A stretch of 64,000 nucleotides of DNA from Stratiolaelaps scimitus. Lineage: Eukaryota > Arthropoda > Arachnida > Mesostigmata > Laelapidae. Shown piece after piece: positions 47,846-60,950 of the stretch. Positions within the stretch are counted from its first letter, which is position 1. Each line of letters opens with the position of its first letter. Position numbers and translations under genes: made by a program. Location of the stretch: the NCBI GenBank assembly GCA_019614645.1, contig JABWDB010000004.1, positions 19,406,001 through 19,470,000 of the forward strand, given 5' to 3'. Under the pieces are notes generated by a model. It worked only from the letters and a program-made list of their open reading frames with translations. It made no database searches and was not told where the DNA came from.

Positions 47846-49117
47846 ATAGCTAAATTTCGCCGGAAAGAATATTAGAAAAAAAACTACTCGACAACAACAG
47901 GAACGACAAGCAGAAAGAACTTATAGCCCAGAAATAGCAGCACCCTCTCCCACGCCTGGAAGTTGCGTAGTTCTCCGATTCTCTTGGAGCCATGGCCCAG
48001 TGGAACTGAGCACATGCTAGAAAAGTTCGAATTCGACGCGCTCCATTGTGTTCTTTACTACTGCTACTACACTACGTAGTAAATGCGGCTCCTGTAACCT
48101 GCGTGTCCTAATATTCTAAACACTTTGAGATCATCTCGTTATTTTTTTTTCTTTTATTTTTACTGTGCCCGGTTCATTTGCTGCCGGCGTGTTTGGTTAT
48201 ACGTTCGTGATCGATCCCGCCAGCGGATACACTTCCACAGCTCTACGAGAGTCATTTGAGCGCACCCGTTGAACGGTACAATGATGGTAATTTGAATTGA
48301 ACTGTTTATTTCTTTAACGAGAATAGGGCCAATGAAACACTATATCACAGCATGCTTTATTTGTGCCAACCTAAGTTATGTGCCGACGTAATCGATATAT
48401 ATATTATAACATAAATATAATAAATGCACGCCTACACCCATGCTGAGCAATCCACAGGATTCATCCTCCTATTTGAGCTGACACTCCAATGGGATGACGT
48501 GTATGAATGTTAGTGTTTCATCTCTCGCTCACTCTCCTATCGTTGATCGGCACGTTGAACAATAGACCCCGATTGTGGTCGGATGTGAATTTGAAGATCT
48601 GTCAAACACGTAACGAGAGGAATAGTCCTTTGGTATCTAGTCAGCGGATGTTGTATTCTTGGTGACACAACTCACGTCATCATGTACGTTCCTGCCGGAT
48701 ATCATGTTATAGGCCAAGCATGAGGCAACTAACGCGGATTCAGTTTCGAGAAGAAGTGCCAATGTTCTTCTGTCTAAGGGAGGATTCGTTGGCTGCTCCG
48801 TTGGCTACAATTTCTCATTGAGCAACGTAGGACGGTCATTATCAAAAATCATCATCACCCAAATTCGTGTCCTATTGAGCACGTCTAGGCTTATCTATGC
48901 TTCGCTAGAGCGGGATCTATTTGCCTTGGCAGGTCGACTATCTTGGTAAATTAATAGAACTTCTCTTTATAGCGATTGCGTTAAATGGACTATATATAGG
49001 CATTTTGTTTCAAAATCTTTGAGACGTATCATATATATGACGTACAAAGTGTATGCGTACATTCAATTAGCGAGCTGACTTTAGATAATACGTATCTAAA
49101 ATTTGAAAACAAAATGG

Positions 49118-49148
<31 letters not shown>

Positions 49149-49276
49149 GCTTTAACCTGAAACAGTGAACGGGGCATTGCCGACCACATGTGACGTAGTA
49201 CAATATTACCATGATCGCAATGCGTCTAGACGTTTCACCCAGTTTAATTATGATTCGTAAGCAGTTCATGATACAC
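47846..49276. other. Non-coding stretch
   Basis: A TA microsatellite lies at 49118-49147. No gene is recognised. Confidence 0.45.
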
Positions 49277-49522
49277 TTACAGCATCTGTCTCGATCTTAT
49301 CTGACTATGAGCGGAAAAATTCCCTTCTATTTCTCGACGCGAGGAAGAACCGCCGGGACTCACTAGCACTACGCAATCGTAGATAACGCTGTATAGATTC
49401 GTAGGCATAACAACAAACTGCGTCGTGACAGACGGACAGGCAGTCAGCGAGCCATTCAGTGATTCGCGTCTCTCTTTCAGTACTCTTCCCCTTATTTTTC
49501 GTTTTTTACCCTTATCGTTCAT
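49277..49522 (-). CDS. Candidate small ORF with basic N-terminus
   Basis: An ATG-to-stop frame of 81 codons. The N-terminal 20 residues are strongly basic (DKGKKRKIRGR), like a nuclear-localisation signal. The middle is hydrophobic and the end Ser/Arg-rich. Codon periodicity is at background level, and there are no splice sites or recognised domain. Confidence 0.2.
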   Translation of the reverse strand: MNDKGKKRKIRGRVLKERRESLNGSLTACPSVTTQFVVMPTNLYSVIYDCVVLVSPGGSSSRREIEGNFSAHSQIRSRQML

Positions 49523-51437
49523 TCGTTAGACATCAGCTTGACTACGACCTAAACAACAAGTTCCTTCGGGCGAGATGTGGTCCTGGCCATGCAAGCTGAG
49601 TCCGGCCGGATAGTGCACCCATGCGTGTCGACGTCGGCCGGAGACGACTAGCAATACCTGGAATTATAGCCTGTCCTCGAATTGCCTGAGTATTGGCAGC
49701 AGAGTGTTGTAGTACAACGAGTTGTTTGCCAATAGCTAAACATCTCGCACTTGAAATTCATCCTGCGTCAACAGTTCGTCCGTTCACCAGCTCAATGTTG
49801 TTATCGCTTTTCATTTCAGCAAGATACTCTGATAGTCCTCGTGTAGTTGGTGAAATACGTGCCTACTACGCTCGAGAGGAAGGAAGGCTGCTCCCCCGCG
49901 TAAGGCAAGCAGCCAGTTACACTTAGGCTAAGTAGCCTAAACGGGGTTATTTGCTGGGCAGTAGTAGTGTAGCACTAGTAGTATTTGAGTAGTAGTGCCA
50001 TTAGTGAATCCTTTCACGACTTTCAATTTCCGGCCGGCTGTCATCAGCATCCTCCCGGCTGCCCGTGACGACTCCACCGATTAGCACCTACATCAACGTC
50101 AATGCAGATATCGTTTACTGCGAGACGGAGTAGTGTCTAGATAAAGGGTGGATAGGGGCAATGTAACATAGTCATAACACATATGTGATTATCATCAGAC
50201 TGAATGCCTGTTCGCCTGACTCATTCACTGGCGGCACGAGTGGCGATGACAGCGGAAAGTGTAAAAGGGTCCTCGGTTCATCGGTCTTCCTCTGGGTCAG
50301 TCACTACGGCAGTCAGCGATTCTTTCCCAGTCGGACTCGAGTTTCTCAATATTGATCACGTACGACAGATAGATAGATATATAATAGATAGATGGTGCTG
50401 GCTTCTAGCTTCGTTCATATGGTCGGTCCTCTCTAGTTCTCACCGCTCGCTCGCTTGCTCACTTAGGTCCGTTGTATGTGTAGTGTATGAGGCGTAATGT
50501 AGATACTTAGGCTAGATAGAGCCTCTTGACTGTCAAGATGCTGAAATGATTATTGATTCACTTAATCGAACGAGACGAGCTATTTCGACAATGGACAGCA
50601 AATCATCCAGGACCGGAAACGCGCACACGTCGGCTGTTACTTGTTTACGGTAGCGTTTATTTCCACCCATTTGAATTAGTGAGTTCGGGAGTCGGGTGAG
50701 TGAGTGAGTGGGTTGGGTGTCACGATTTAGACATCCTCCTCATCTACAAATATACAGCATAACAACATGTCAGCGCCGCTTGCCACAGCGAGGTGTGGCT
50801 TTTTTTTTGTACAAAAACAGAAGTCCTCTTCGAAGCCCTAAACAGGATCCGTTTACACGAACGCATTATGCGCGCACTGATAGCGAGAGAGCCGTTAATT
50901 TGCCAGGTCACGCTACGTTAAGGTCATGGTCCATCAAGAAACTTTCCAGGGGAATAGTCACTGTATTCCATTCATGCAGCTGTTGTTGTCTTATGACGAT
51001 TGTGGTGATAACCTACTTCGCATGTGATTCGCGCAAGTAATAAGATTTTTTTTCTTTCTTTTTTTATCTTGACAACAGTTGGAGCGCTTCCCAATGTCTT
51101 CGCAGTCAGTTTCCTTTTCAAGGATAGTATTATGTTTTTACAGGACGTCTCCTGTGGTCAAATAGAAAGCGCTCGATCATCAACCCCAAAGATTCAGCAA
51201 CGTCTGCGCAATGACAAGACTTAAACTCGATGTAGACCTACAGGTGCCTGCCGGCGATCACCACGGGGTTGCTATATGGACAAGCAGTCTATTGAGAACT
51301 TAGGGCAGGCTTCATATTATCAAGCAGTGACGAAGCGCATTGGACATTCACCGCAGTCGAGGAAGAAATTTTCTAGCGGATTCGATTAAAACAGACCATT
51401 TCAGTAACACCTATACGTATCATTCGTTTGGTTGCAG
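49523..51437. other. Upstream region of the GPI-type gene
   Basis: Holds several unsupported short frames and GC-richer patches near 49.6-50.5 kb that could house the gene's promoter and a non-coding first exon. No TATA box or initiator can be fixed by eye. Confidence 0.35.
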
Positions 51438-51531
51438 ACACTCCTCAGCTTCATAGACAGTTGGTCGTCTCCGTTGAGAGGTTGATTAATTCAAAACTCT
51501 ACAAATTGGTAACGTATTGAAGATATCGACA
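51438..51531 (+). other. 5' UTR part of exon 2 of the GPI-type gene
   Basis: A strong acceptor (CGTTTGGTTGCAG) ends at 51437, so the coding start probably sits in a second exon with 94 bases of leader. A non-coding first exon must then lie upstream. Confidence 0.45.
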
Positions 51532-54105
51532 ATGGAGATCCGCGGCGTATCCACCTCAAATACTGGCGTTTTATTCCTGAGGAGCCTCCTCGCGTTCGCT
51601 GTCGGCGTTCAGATGGCGACGATAGCATATGCAGAGGAGACACCTATGCCAAGCACAGGTGAGCTGTGGTTCCATCTGTGTAGGTCGTTCCGAACTCGGA
51701 ACTCTTAGACTCTTTAATTTATCATTTCCACGTGGTCTTACTTATTTATTTAATTTCCACGTAATTGTATCTAAATTTAGTGAAGCGGCCATAATTTCGC
51801 GCCAGAAAAAACAACAAGCTTTTGTCAAACTAGTAAATTGTCGACACAGTTTTCCTTTACAATAAAACAGCAAAAATTGCTAATTAACATTATATAGTGT
51901 AATTAGGAGGACGACATCCGTCTGCTCCCAGCACCGAGTGTCGACCACTCGAGTACCTCTCCTAGAGAAACAGCGACTCAAAGCCAGCCGCTACCCGAAC
52001 CACTCCACTGAGCTACTACTATTCGCGTTAGTTGTTTATTAGAATATTTATTTCTTGCTCGTGTGTCCTTGATCTCCGACTGTCATCCGACAATGTTTAC
52101 GCTCAGACTTCCTTGAGAGAAGTCAGTCATCCACTGTGTGACAATTTTACGATTGCGTAGGCATAAATTGAATAATTTACTCGGGGTCGCACTCGCGAGG
52201 ATATTATCTACATATAATGTAGCTGGCGTTTATGCGCCAGCTGACGCATTGTCTCGACGTCTTACGTTACGTCGTTGTTGTTACTGTAGATATTTATAAT
52301 AGTAAGCAATTCATATCGCCTATCGTACGGCCACGTAGCCGTCGACTGTTCTAAGCGAATTTCATACGCGTGGACATCGTCGACGTGTTATGACCGACTT
52401 TGGTGGATCTCAGCGGCGTATTGGTCAGCAATTTTTCCACTCGTGAAGGCGATGAAGGACGATCTCTGGAAAGTTTCATTCTAGCTCACCAAACACTCGA
52501 CAAATGTTCACCAGCTCGACGAGAGTAGTATTTTTCATTTCAGCCAGCAGAAATGGCATATTTGTAATATGGCGACTTAGTCAAGCTGTTCGTTGTGTTC
52601 CTTGTCAACAACACGTCAAATTCTCGTACATCTCTTCTCACTTTAACAGCGGCGACATCACCGATGAGCGGCGGCGGCACTGGCGGTAGCGAGTCGACTA
52701 CAACGATGTCAACGGGGCCCTCGGTTGAGTCGACAACGGCGCAGTGTATGAAGGCATATGAATACGACTGTTGTCAAGAGTTCGTAAATGTTTCCAACGT
52801 AAGTGCCGACGACTACCGTACACTGAGAGATATTGCGAGTTGAACCCGCTCAATCAATCACGTTACGAAATCACGCACGACTTACATCGACTCCAACCCC
52901 CAACTAGGGAATCCAGAAACAACAGTTTGTTCTCTATCTACCGTTGAATCTCGCCCTCTTCCCGTTCGCCGGCCTCAGCCATGGCCTCATCGTGCGGCGA
53001 GCATTTAACTGGGGTCTATTTATCCTCACGACAGGTTAGCGTAACAAGTGATAGATGTTTCACTATAGCTGTTATCTTGCAGGCGGATGCGATGGAAATC
53101 ATGAAACAGGTGATCGATGTTCAGAATAGCAATCAGACCAAAGCCTCGTGGACTCTAGAATCAATCGAGACGGCTAAAAAGAAGGTATGTTTTACTCACT
53201 CTCTCTCTCGCTACATCTTTACTGGTACCAACTTTGTGTCCTGTTTCGCCTCACCCACTTCTATCGTAGGTAGTGAGTCGCGATTTATACACGGGGACGT
53301 TAAAAATAGCATAAATAATCATCATTATACTACTGAAATCAGTCAGTGACGTACAGAAGAACAGTGTTAACAAGGCATTCGTTTTTGCACAGCTGTGTGT
53401 AAACAACAACAACACGAAGAAACTATCGAAGATCCATCTACATACGCATTCTGGTTGTGTTAAGCATATATATGTCTCGATAGGCTGCTATGTGTAATAT
53501 TAACAGGCGTCACGAACCAAGAGCGTACGGACAATACGAGGGCAGGCTTTATATTGAATTTGGAATATTTCTTTTTTACACTGTGATATGTGTGTCTTTC
53601 AGGAGTGCGCGATCCCGTACTATATGGTGAAGGCGAAACTGAACAAGACCTCGCTCCTCGAGAACAGCACGGCCGTAAGTGCACTTTTTGCTTCTTCACT
53701 TTGACGAGTTACTCCCCCTGGCTAGCACCCCCCTCTGGTCCTCGGATCAGAGGCTAATTGCAAGAAGATGTGCTCATATTGACATGACGATCCTGTGAGT
53801 TGCGACACAATTCTTAAGCAAGTTAAAAATGGCTGTTCGCTATCTTTCGGGACTGCACAGCTGGACAATCCGTGCCACTAATATCTCCTTGATGTGTGTC
53901 CGTCCATTTGCAGATGTTTGACTGTCAGATTCAGTTTCTTTACTCACCTGCTAGAATGGACCAACCGTCGGCCGGCGGTTCATCTGACCAGGGTGGCAAC
54001 GTCGACATTAAGGACTTCTGCAGCGGAGCCGCTGCCCATCAAAGCGAGCTGCTCCTCGCCCTTTTCCTGTCAAGTCTAGCGTTCTTCAACCGGAACAGAC
54101 ATTGA
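51532..54105 (+). CDS. Secreted six-cysteine protein with GPI-anchor-like tail (five coding exons)
   Basis: The exons are 51532-51658, 52650-52798, 53083-53184, 53603-53674 and 53914-54105. Introns are 991, 284, 418 and 239 bp. All junctions are GT-AG (donors GTGAGC, GTAAGT, GTATGT, GTAAGT; acceptors AACAG, TTGCAG, TTTCAG, TTGCAG). The first junction is phase 1 and the others phase 0; every phase matches. The 213-residue product has a signal peptide (1-34, cleavage after AYA). A Ser/Thr/Gly-rich stretch (36-73) looks mucin-like. The core has cysteines at 75, 83, 84, 128, 154 and 186 and sequons at N89, N109, N140 and N147. A hydrophobic tail (196-208) follows small residues SGA (187-189), as for GPI attachment, although five polar residues end the chain, which is less usual. 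The ATG context (ACAATGG) is strong. I do not recognise the family; by layout it is a cell-surface or secreted protein, possibly lineage-specific. Confidence 0.85.
51905..52020 (-). repeat. SINE-like repeat, copy 3, inside intron 1 of the GPI-type gene
   Basis: On the minus strand there is a perfect A box TAGCTCAGTGG (52005-52015). About 50 bases on, GGTACTCGAGTGGTCG resembles the 34.6 and 38.3 kb copies. It is a tRNA-derived head without an intact tRNA fold. Confidence 0.45.
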
Positions 54106-54720
54106 ACGAATCGCAGTGTTGAGGCGTCATCCATACACTGTTAGAACTGTTTGTGCAGCGAGTGCCGCTTTACCAAACCCGAAATTTCAAATCAGTGCAG
54201 TGCTGAACGCTTACGCGCGCTTCGTAGGATCCAGTGTGGCCTGCGATCTCGGTAACTGAGATTGTGGCTCTGGCATATTTTGCTTAGTTGTGAACTCCTA
54301 ACGATACGGTTAGATGTGGACTTACTTGGAGAGTTCGCGTCAGCGTTGCTTTATCTGTCTACCATTAGAGAGAGAGAGAAGAAGAAGAAGAAGTATTTGG
54401 GAACGATTCGGTTGCTAGTAATTTCAATGTTCATTGAAGTTTTTGCCTCTAAAAACACTAAACTGCTAAAGGAAGGCAGGTCAGATTTGAGCTAGGGAGA
54501 CACACATCCCTAATAATAGAAGTCACAAATGGCTTTCGCGAATGAATATATATAGATTATACCTAATTTGACGATATTGAATATTTCTTTGATGCTCGCG
54601 CGATATCATCTAGAGCCAATGAACGTGTACTCTTGATAGTTATACAGTGCGGCTGATTGTATTTTTAACAAAAAAAAACATAGATATTGCTTCGTCTACG
54701 TTCACTTAGAAGCAGTGGGT

Positions 54721-54993
54721 CTACCTGGAATTGTATGCCATACAATTACGGTTGTCCTTAATGCTTGTGCGTCTTAATTCCTGTGTCCTCCGATTCGATA
54801 TGTTCTCTCTAGAAATTCGCCGATCGATTTTATCGCTCACGATGTCAAGTGTGGATCGTTTCCTCGCTCCCTGTACAAACATATCGTTGTCCCTGACTAA
54901 AATGACTAAAAGATCACAAAACATATCCTGACCGTTGAGTGTACTATTTTCACGGGAACTACGCATAATTAAAGCTTTCGACACGACACTCGT
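54721..54993 (-). CDS. Candidate antisense coding segment
   Basis: From ATG 54993 on the minus strand, 90 codons run to a TAG at 54721-54723. A possible CAG|GTAGAC donor lies just before the stop. About 36 percent of codons are purine-any-pyrimidine. The product is charged and helix-prone with several RR/RK pairs. It lies opposite the presumed 3' UTR of the GPI-type gene. No family recognised. Confidence 0.28.
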   Translation of the reverse strand, partial: TSVVSKALIMRSSRENSTLNGQDMFCDLLVILVRDNDMFVQGARKRSTLDIVSDKIDRRISRENISNRRTQELRRTSIKDNRNCMAYNSR

Positions 54994-54999
54994 CATGGG

Positions 55000-55188
55000 A
55001 TGAATTTCCTCTTGCCTAAACGTGGCGACCCGCCCTTGTTTCACGAAGAGCCAGATCGCTTAGACAAAGAACTAACGGCAATCATGCAAGATAAGAAGAT
55101 TTGGCAAATGCAACTCAACTGCGATAACTTCGCCCACCAGAAGCAGCAAGCTTTTCGAACCTGTCATCAATGGTTAGCCCCGAAGTGA
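55000..55188 (+). CDS. Candidate short ORF, unknown
   Basis: ATG-to-stop, 62 codons, with a charged, Gln-rich helix-like composition (e.g. DRLDKELTAIMQ). Codon periodicity is at background level. A second frame (55229-55414), shifted by one base, continues with protein-like composition, so a frameshifted relic is possible. Confidence 0.2.
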   Translation: MNFLLPKRGDPPLFHEEPDRLDKELTAIMQDKKIWQMQLNCDNFAHQKQQAFRTCHQWLAPK

Positions 55189-56090
55189 TCTGTGATGCTA
55201 TCGTAGATCTGGCAATGATCTCACGGCAGTGGGCAGCCTATCGAGGTCAGTTGTCGGCACCCTGAGTAGACAACAGGCCGGCGGGGGAGGGCAAGTCGAA
55301 CACTTGCCATGTCATCAGGCGTTCTTCAACGAGCCAAACACAAAAATCCATTATGCCGAAATCTTACTTTATGGCAGACAACTGCAGATACGGCTGTGCA
55401 CCTTGCACACGTGACTTGAGAAGATAACAGGTATCTGAGTGCATTCGTCGACAAGGTCGTCTCGAAATCACCCCATCATTCATGTTTGTCCACGAAGACT
55501 TTGAAGGAAAGTGCCACTCAGCTGTTCCGAGTGGTACCGATGAGTTGAATGGCTAAACAAATAGCGCAGGTGGCAAACTAACTGGGAACAGACAAGGAGC
55601 GATAGACGAGTGTAATGATGATGACGATAACTCTAGATGAAGTGAGATTTAATATAAAAGAGAGAGAGAGAGAGCGAGAGAAAGAAATTATATATATATA
55701 TATATATGACATACATAGTCAATCATAAAAGTAATAATATGATAAAAATAATCACGGTGCTGAATTGTTATTGCGGAAACAATGGACAGATAACATGCAA
55801 GAGAGAAAAGGGCGCTTATTGAGGTAACGATGAAAAATATTCGAGATTGCTTCGTTGGAGTTTTTCTTTTCCAAAGTTTGAAATAAGACCTTTTCGCGTT
55901 ATGTACTATAATATGGATAACGTATTATGATTTCTATCACGACGTCTACATATATACCACTACGTGAAGGATGACTTACAATGACTAATCTACTTCAAAC
56001 AAAAGAGTATTCTATATACATATATACAATACTGCAAGAGATATTCTCGTAAGCTACCACTGTGAGTATATTATTATTATTATTAATAAA

Positions 56091-57413
56091 TAAAATTTGA
56101 CACAGAATGATATCAAAAATGATAAACCGATTATCGTGTCCTTCTTTCCATAGATAAGTTAATAGGTAATTCATATTCCCTCAGTGCTATATTCTAGGGA
56201 TTGTAATTTGAACACTGTGTAAAGTTAAAGTTTTGGCACGGTTCGTCGTCGCGAATTTAGGACAGTTTTGCAAAATATCACAACATGTGACAATTAGATA
56301 TGCTTTACTTAATCCAACACATACACATTCATTGTTTCGGTACACTCATTACAACTCTAGCCTATCGGGTCGAAACAAACCGACGCTGAGGAGACGCCGT
56401 CTTCGAAAAATGTCCACAAATGCTATAATGCCAGATCATGTGAATTTCGACATTGTCCGTTCGTGCTATGGCGACCTTGCTGTGAAATTATTATACCATA
56501 AAAAAATATAACCTCTGTACGAGAGTGGTGCTTTCTAAGCAGGCACGCCGCCTCTGGTTTCACTACATCTGACTAGAGCAGTGCAGCACGACTACGGCTT
56601 CCTATTGTATTCGTTGCAGTCGAATACATTGTCACGTTGAGTGAAATACGCACATTTTGTAGGCGCCTTTTGAATGTATCTGTTTAGTCTCATCATATCG
56701 CCGCTGTACGACCAACGAGTCCTGTTACGCCGACACAGTCATGTAGAAGGGGTGATACTCAAGATGTGGCGGAGGACCGGATTCGGGGACAGTGATTCGA
56801 GACGCTAGCGAAGATACAGATGAAGCGTTGTTCAAGGGACGACAGCTGAGCCTTAGCTGATTGATCAATCTCGTTACTGCTGTTCACTTAGGAGCGGTGC
56901 ACCGTTGCACCGACAGAGATGCGTTTCAGTGCGTTTGAAAGGCTAATACATATGCATTACCTACAGAGTAGAGTGTGGAAACAAATACGAGATTCCAATC
57001 TGGCCTCTGTTTGACTTGCTTCCATCATTGATATATCCAGCCTACATATGAATCAAGCGGAGTAGTATTATGAGGCTGAATTGTATAGGTGTAACATACG
57101 AAGGGTGGTGTTCAACGCCTTCATTGGCAGAGCGACTTCGAAGTGGAACTTGCTCGAGGAAGGTGAAACATGTATCTCTCCCTAGAGCTCATATCTCGCC
57201 CGGAGGCATCGAAGTCGTGGTCGATGGCTAAGTCTTCTTCTTTTTAGATATAGGTAAATGGCTGAGACATGGGCATATTCACTGTGGAGTTGAGCAAAAA
57301 AACGAACATATAAATAGACAGAGAGAGAAAGAGAAGGATTGTTCGATTCGCAAAGCGTTCAAGTGAACCGGCAGTAACCAAAAGCATTTCTGAGCAGTTT
57401 ATTCACACACCAG
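56091..57413. other. Non-coding stretch
   Basis: No supported gene. A 92-codon plus-strand frame (56233-56511) shows no coding signal. Confidence 0.45.
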
Positions 57414-57615
57414 TACGTCACTCTCATTAAATTGGCGGATATTACCTCATACACCTGCCGTCACTACGATGCTGCAAATTTTCCGACAACACACATTGCG
57501 TGGACCTCCATAGTTATTCACGAAGAAATATCACTTGGATTTCGATGTGCTACGCTGAACAGCTTCACATCAACATTGTTTGACTGCGATACCTGCCTCA
57601 CGCGTGCTGAAGGAT
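57414..57615 (+). CDS. Candidate internal exon, Cys/Thr-rich product
   Basis: An acceptor (TTATTCACACACCAG) is followed by 67 open codons (phase 0) and a GTGAGT donor at 57616 (phase 1). The product has five cysteines, including CDTC near its end, and many Thr residues, as in an extracellular domain. Codon periodicity is slightly above background. The opposite strand is also open for part of this segment. No family recognised. Confidence 0.33.
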
Positions 57616-59041
57616 GTGAGTCACGGGATACACCTGATTCGGCCGCTGTTTTATAGAAGGGCGTTTGCAAGGGAGACAAGAAAATTGCTTCTCTGGTTCT
57701 CTCATAAGAAATTATATAATGCCAAGTCTCAGAATAAACTGGCTTACACACACACATATATATATATATATATTGTATAACACAGTATGCTAATGATAAT
57801 AGAGCTTTATTAAGAACATTTGATTACTGCGAGCAGGAGTGGACCCTTAAGGGTACAGTAAGAAGGCCGTGCAAAGTCAACTCATCGGTTTTTCCAAATT
57901 TGCTGGACCATCAAGGGCAGCTTAGTTCAAATAACAAAATGAGAAGCTCACTAAAGTTCCCGCCGCTCACGAACACATATTTATTATAGAGCAGATGACC
58001 ACCTAGAGAAGCAACAAATCTCCATACGTAAGGCTGAGCGACGTTGACCGTTCACCGTTATGAGGCACTGATTAAGATCGTCATACGAAGTCTGGCCGTA
58101 GAAGTTCCTGGCAGATGAGCAAGAGTGGAATTGCCACAAAGAAAGGTGCTAACATGAAATAGAGTAACAATCCTGCTAGTGTGCGATTTGCCCACTATCT
58201 AAGCGGGTGTCTTGTTGAGTTAGCCATGAATCATGGTGGACAGATACGCAATGAGAGGTGAACACAGAAAATAAACTAAAGCTTACGAATACATCCCGCC
58301 CTGGAAGCTAAGCCCCACGAATCGCAAACAAATGTAAATTATCTTCCTGTATATGTATTGATTTCGTAGTTTCAGTCAGCCGATTAGTGTCACTGTATTG
58401 TAGTAGCCGGAGCTAATAGTTCATTCCCCAAATGCATCCACATCAGCTGATTATAATCAAAGGCGGTGTCGCTATAGCCTAGTCGTCGTTGCGCTGTTAT
58501 AATGCAGATAGCTTATGTTACAATGTATATATATATATATATATATATATGCGGGCCTTGTGTCAGCCTTGTTGTAATATCTAAAATGGCATGTTTGTAG
58601 ATTAAAAATACGTGTAAATACAACGAGCGTATCGTGTTTAGTATATGTTCAAAAGTATTCGCTCACGCTGATCGTGTACGATAGCTCATATGAATAATAA
58701 AGAACAATGCAAATATGACTAGATATAACACTATATTATCCGTCAACAAATTAGCACAACACTAATTCAAATTACTTTAATCGGGAGTTGTTCCTTATGG
58801 GTACACACATCGATACTTCGGGGTTTGCTAACGGAGAATATTCTACGCAGGCCCCTTTATCTAACAATGTTCACCCAACATCGAACGCAACGATATACCC
58901 TTAAATATACCAAAAAAATGCTGTCCTTTATTCTCGTCATACTGTTGTATTGTTATCTTTCTGAAATTCCCGTCCCGTAGTTTGCTGTGCCCTACCAACC
59001 CGTGTTCCTCTGTGCTGTTCCGTTCACTGCTCCCATAAGAA

Positions 59042-59084
<43 letters not shown>

Positions 59085-60950
59085 CACGAGAAAAATGAGC
59101 ACTGGATAGAGAAGCGAGAAGCGTGTGCCTATATGTTCGTGTGACATTTCTAAGCATGCATTGTAGAGGATGGTACTATATATCAGATTGTGTGACATCA
59201 TGTGCAGGTGAACGAGCAGTTTGATTCAGTTTAGAAAAACAATTTTGTTGTTTCTTTACCTGGCTGAAATAAATATTTCGAAATATTTACAGAAAAGCAG
59301 CGCAAAAAAAAGCTACTTATTAGAAATATACATTCTCCCCTTTCGCGGCTGACAGCGAGGAGGGATCACATCGACATACATCGACTGTTGCTCGTACATT
59401 CAATGAGCCGTTGAGCCCACAATGGTTGATCTTGTTCTTATACAAATTGAACGCATGTCAATATTATATCCGTATATTTGTCCGGATGAACTCAGGATGA
59501 TTGGGAAATCAAAGCAAACGACAATGCTGTCCACAGGTGTTGTTGATACCAGCCTATTGTAAACAGCTGTGGTGAGCTGCTTTGAGTAGCTTCCTGTTCT
59601 ATCGTACTTTGTTCACGTGCAAGTGATGCCGTGAAGGTAATTACTACAAATATTGTGACGTCCATATATAAGTGACGTTGCGCCCGCGAGCCGGACGTCG
59701 GCAGCTTAACTTATTATTAGCAAAGATACAAGAAATGCTTCGATATCAACTGAGACAAGCTCATCTGTGCAGGCGCTTTAGGCTGAATTCTGTTAGGCAG
59801 CGCTTGGGTTATCGGACCTAATTGTCCTGATTTCTGGCGATTACTTTGCTCGAAATTCGTTGCACAAATGCTCGAACGAATGCAATGCATTAGCACGTAC
59901 CTTTAACGATAAGCAAATAAATATTGACGCTGTCCCCAACAAGTATACAATATAATTTATGTTCAACTTTTGAACCGTTTCAACACCGCTTACAAAATGC
60001 ACACCGTAGATCGGGAATAGTGTTAGCTTTGGCAGACTAGCATGTTCACTTCAATTAGGTGGATAATTAAATGGGACGAAATGACATTTCGAGTCAAATT
60101 TCAGACCATCCGATGGTTCTGCCTGAACTGATATGAGACAACCGGCAGTGTGACCTTGTTATACTGTGGACGAAGTGACTCGTTAAATAAATATTCATAG
60201 TGATCCTCTGTGCGTTTGATAGACGTTAATATCGATATCCGGCGAAGATACATCTTTGCAAATTGCGCGGCTGACACAGCGACACGATCGTATGTACACA
60301 TGAAATTCTCATTGGAAGACCCCTATAAGAATCTCCTGAAATGATTTCTGAGGAGACGTGTACGGTGGCGCATAGCTAATGGCATAACCTAAACTACGTT
60401 GAAAAACGTACACGTATGTGTTTAATATACGTTTTTCGCCCATGTTCATGTTGACCGTCATTGGTTCTTGGTAAACAATATATAGAATTTTTCATCGTTA
60501 GCACGTTTGCTTTCCGGTTTCCTCTGTCCTCGCATTTTCTCATTTTTTTCTATTACATTTTTGTTCTTCCTTTTCATTTTTGGCTGAGACCGACCCGCTT
60601 TGCCCTTGACAATCACGGTGTCGACCTCAAAAAGTGACAGCGTTCATTTTTAGGAATTAGTGCAGATTGCGCACACGGCACTTTAGCACGTGCTCGTTTA
60701 TATCATGCGGGATGCGGAGGCTTCACCCACCGAGTTGGTTGATTGATTGGTTTTAACTCAGATTGCTTTTTGTGAGCTGTATTATGTCATCTCTAGTGGC
60801 CATATCCGTATGTGACCTGCATGAAAGTTTTCTGGAGAAGGATGTCACACGAGTGGACTCGCCTTATGAACACCCCTGTTCGACGAGCGGTACACCACCT
60901 CTTCGCCTTCCTGCCTCTCAATAGTGCTATAACATTTAGACCGGCAGCTA
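57616..60950. other. Non-coding stretch with TA microsatellites
   Basis: CA-TA repeat at 57750-57774, TA runs at 58523-58550 and 59043-59080. A 66-codon minus-strand frame (60101-60301) has a protein-like composition but background codon periodicity and no splice sites. Confidence 0.45.

Larger units (their letters stand above)
54106..56090 (+). other. Downstream region with possible 3' UTR and poly(A) signal
   Basis: No AATAAA occurs soon after the stop at 54105. An ATTAAA lies at 54968-54973 and an AATAAA at 56085-56090; either could end the transcript. GA/GAA repeats lie at about 54367-54390 and a GA-TA microsatellite at 55660-55705. Overlapping coding-like frames occur here (see next entries). 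Confidence 0.3.

Noticed and set aside
60101..60301. 66-codon minus-strand ATG frame
   Set aside because: Plausible residue mix but codon periodicity below background and no splice or promoter context.
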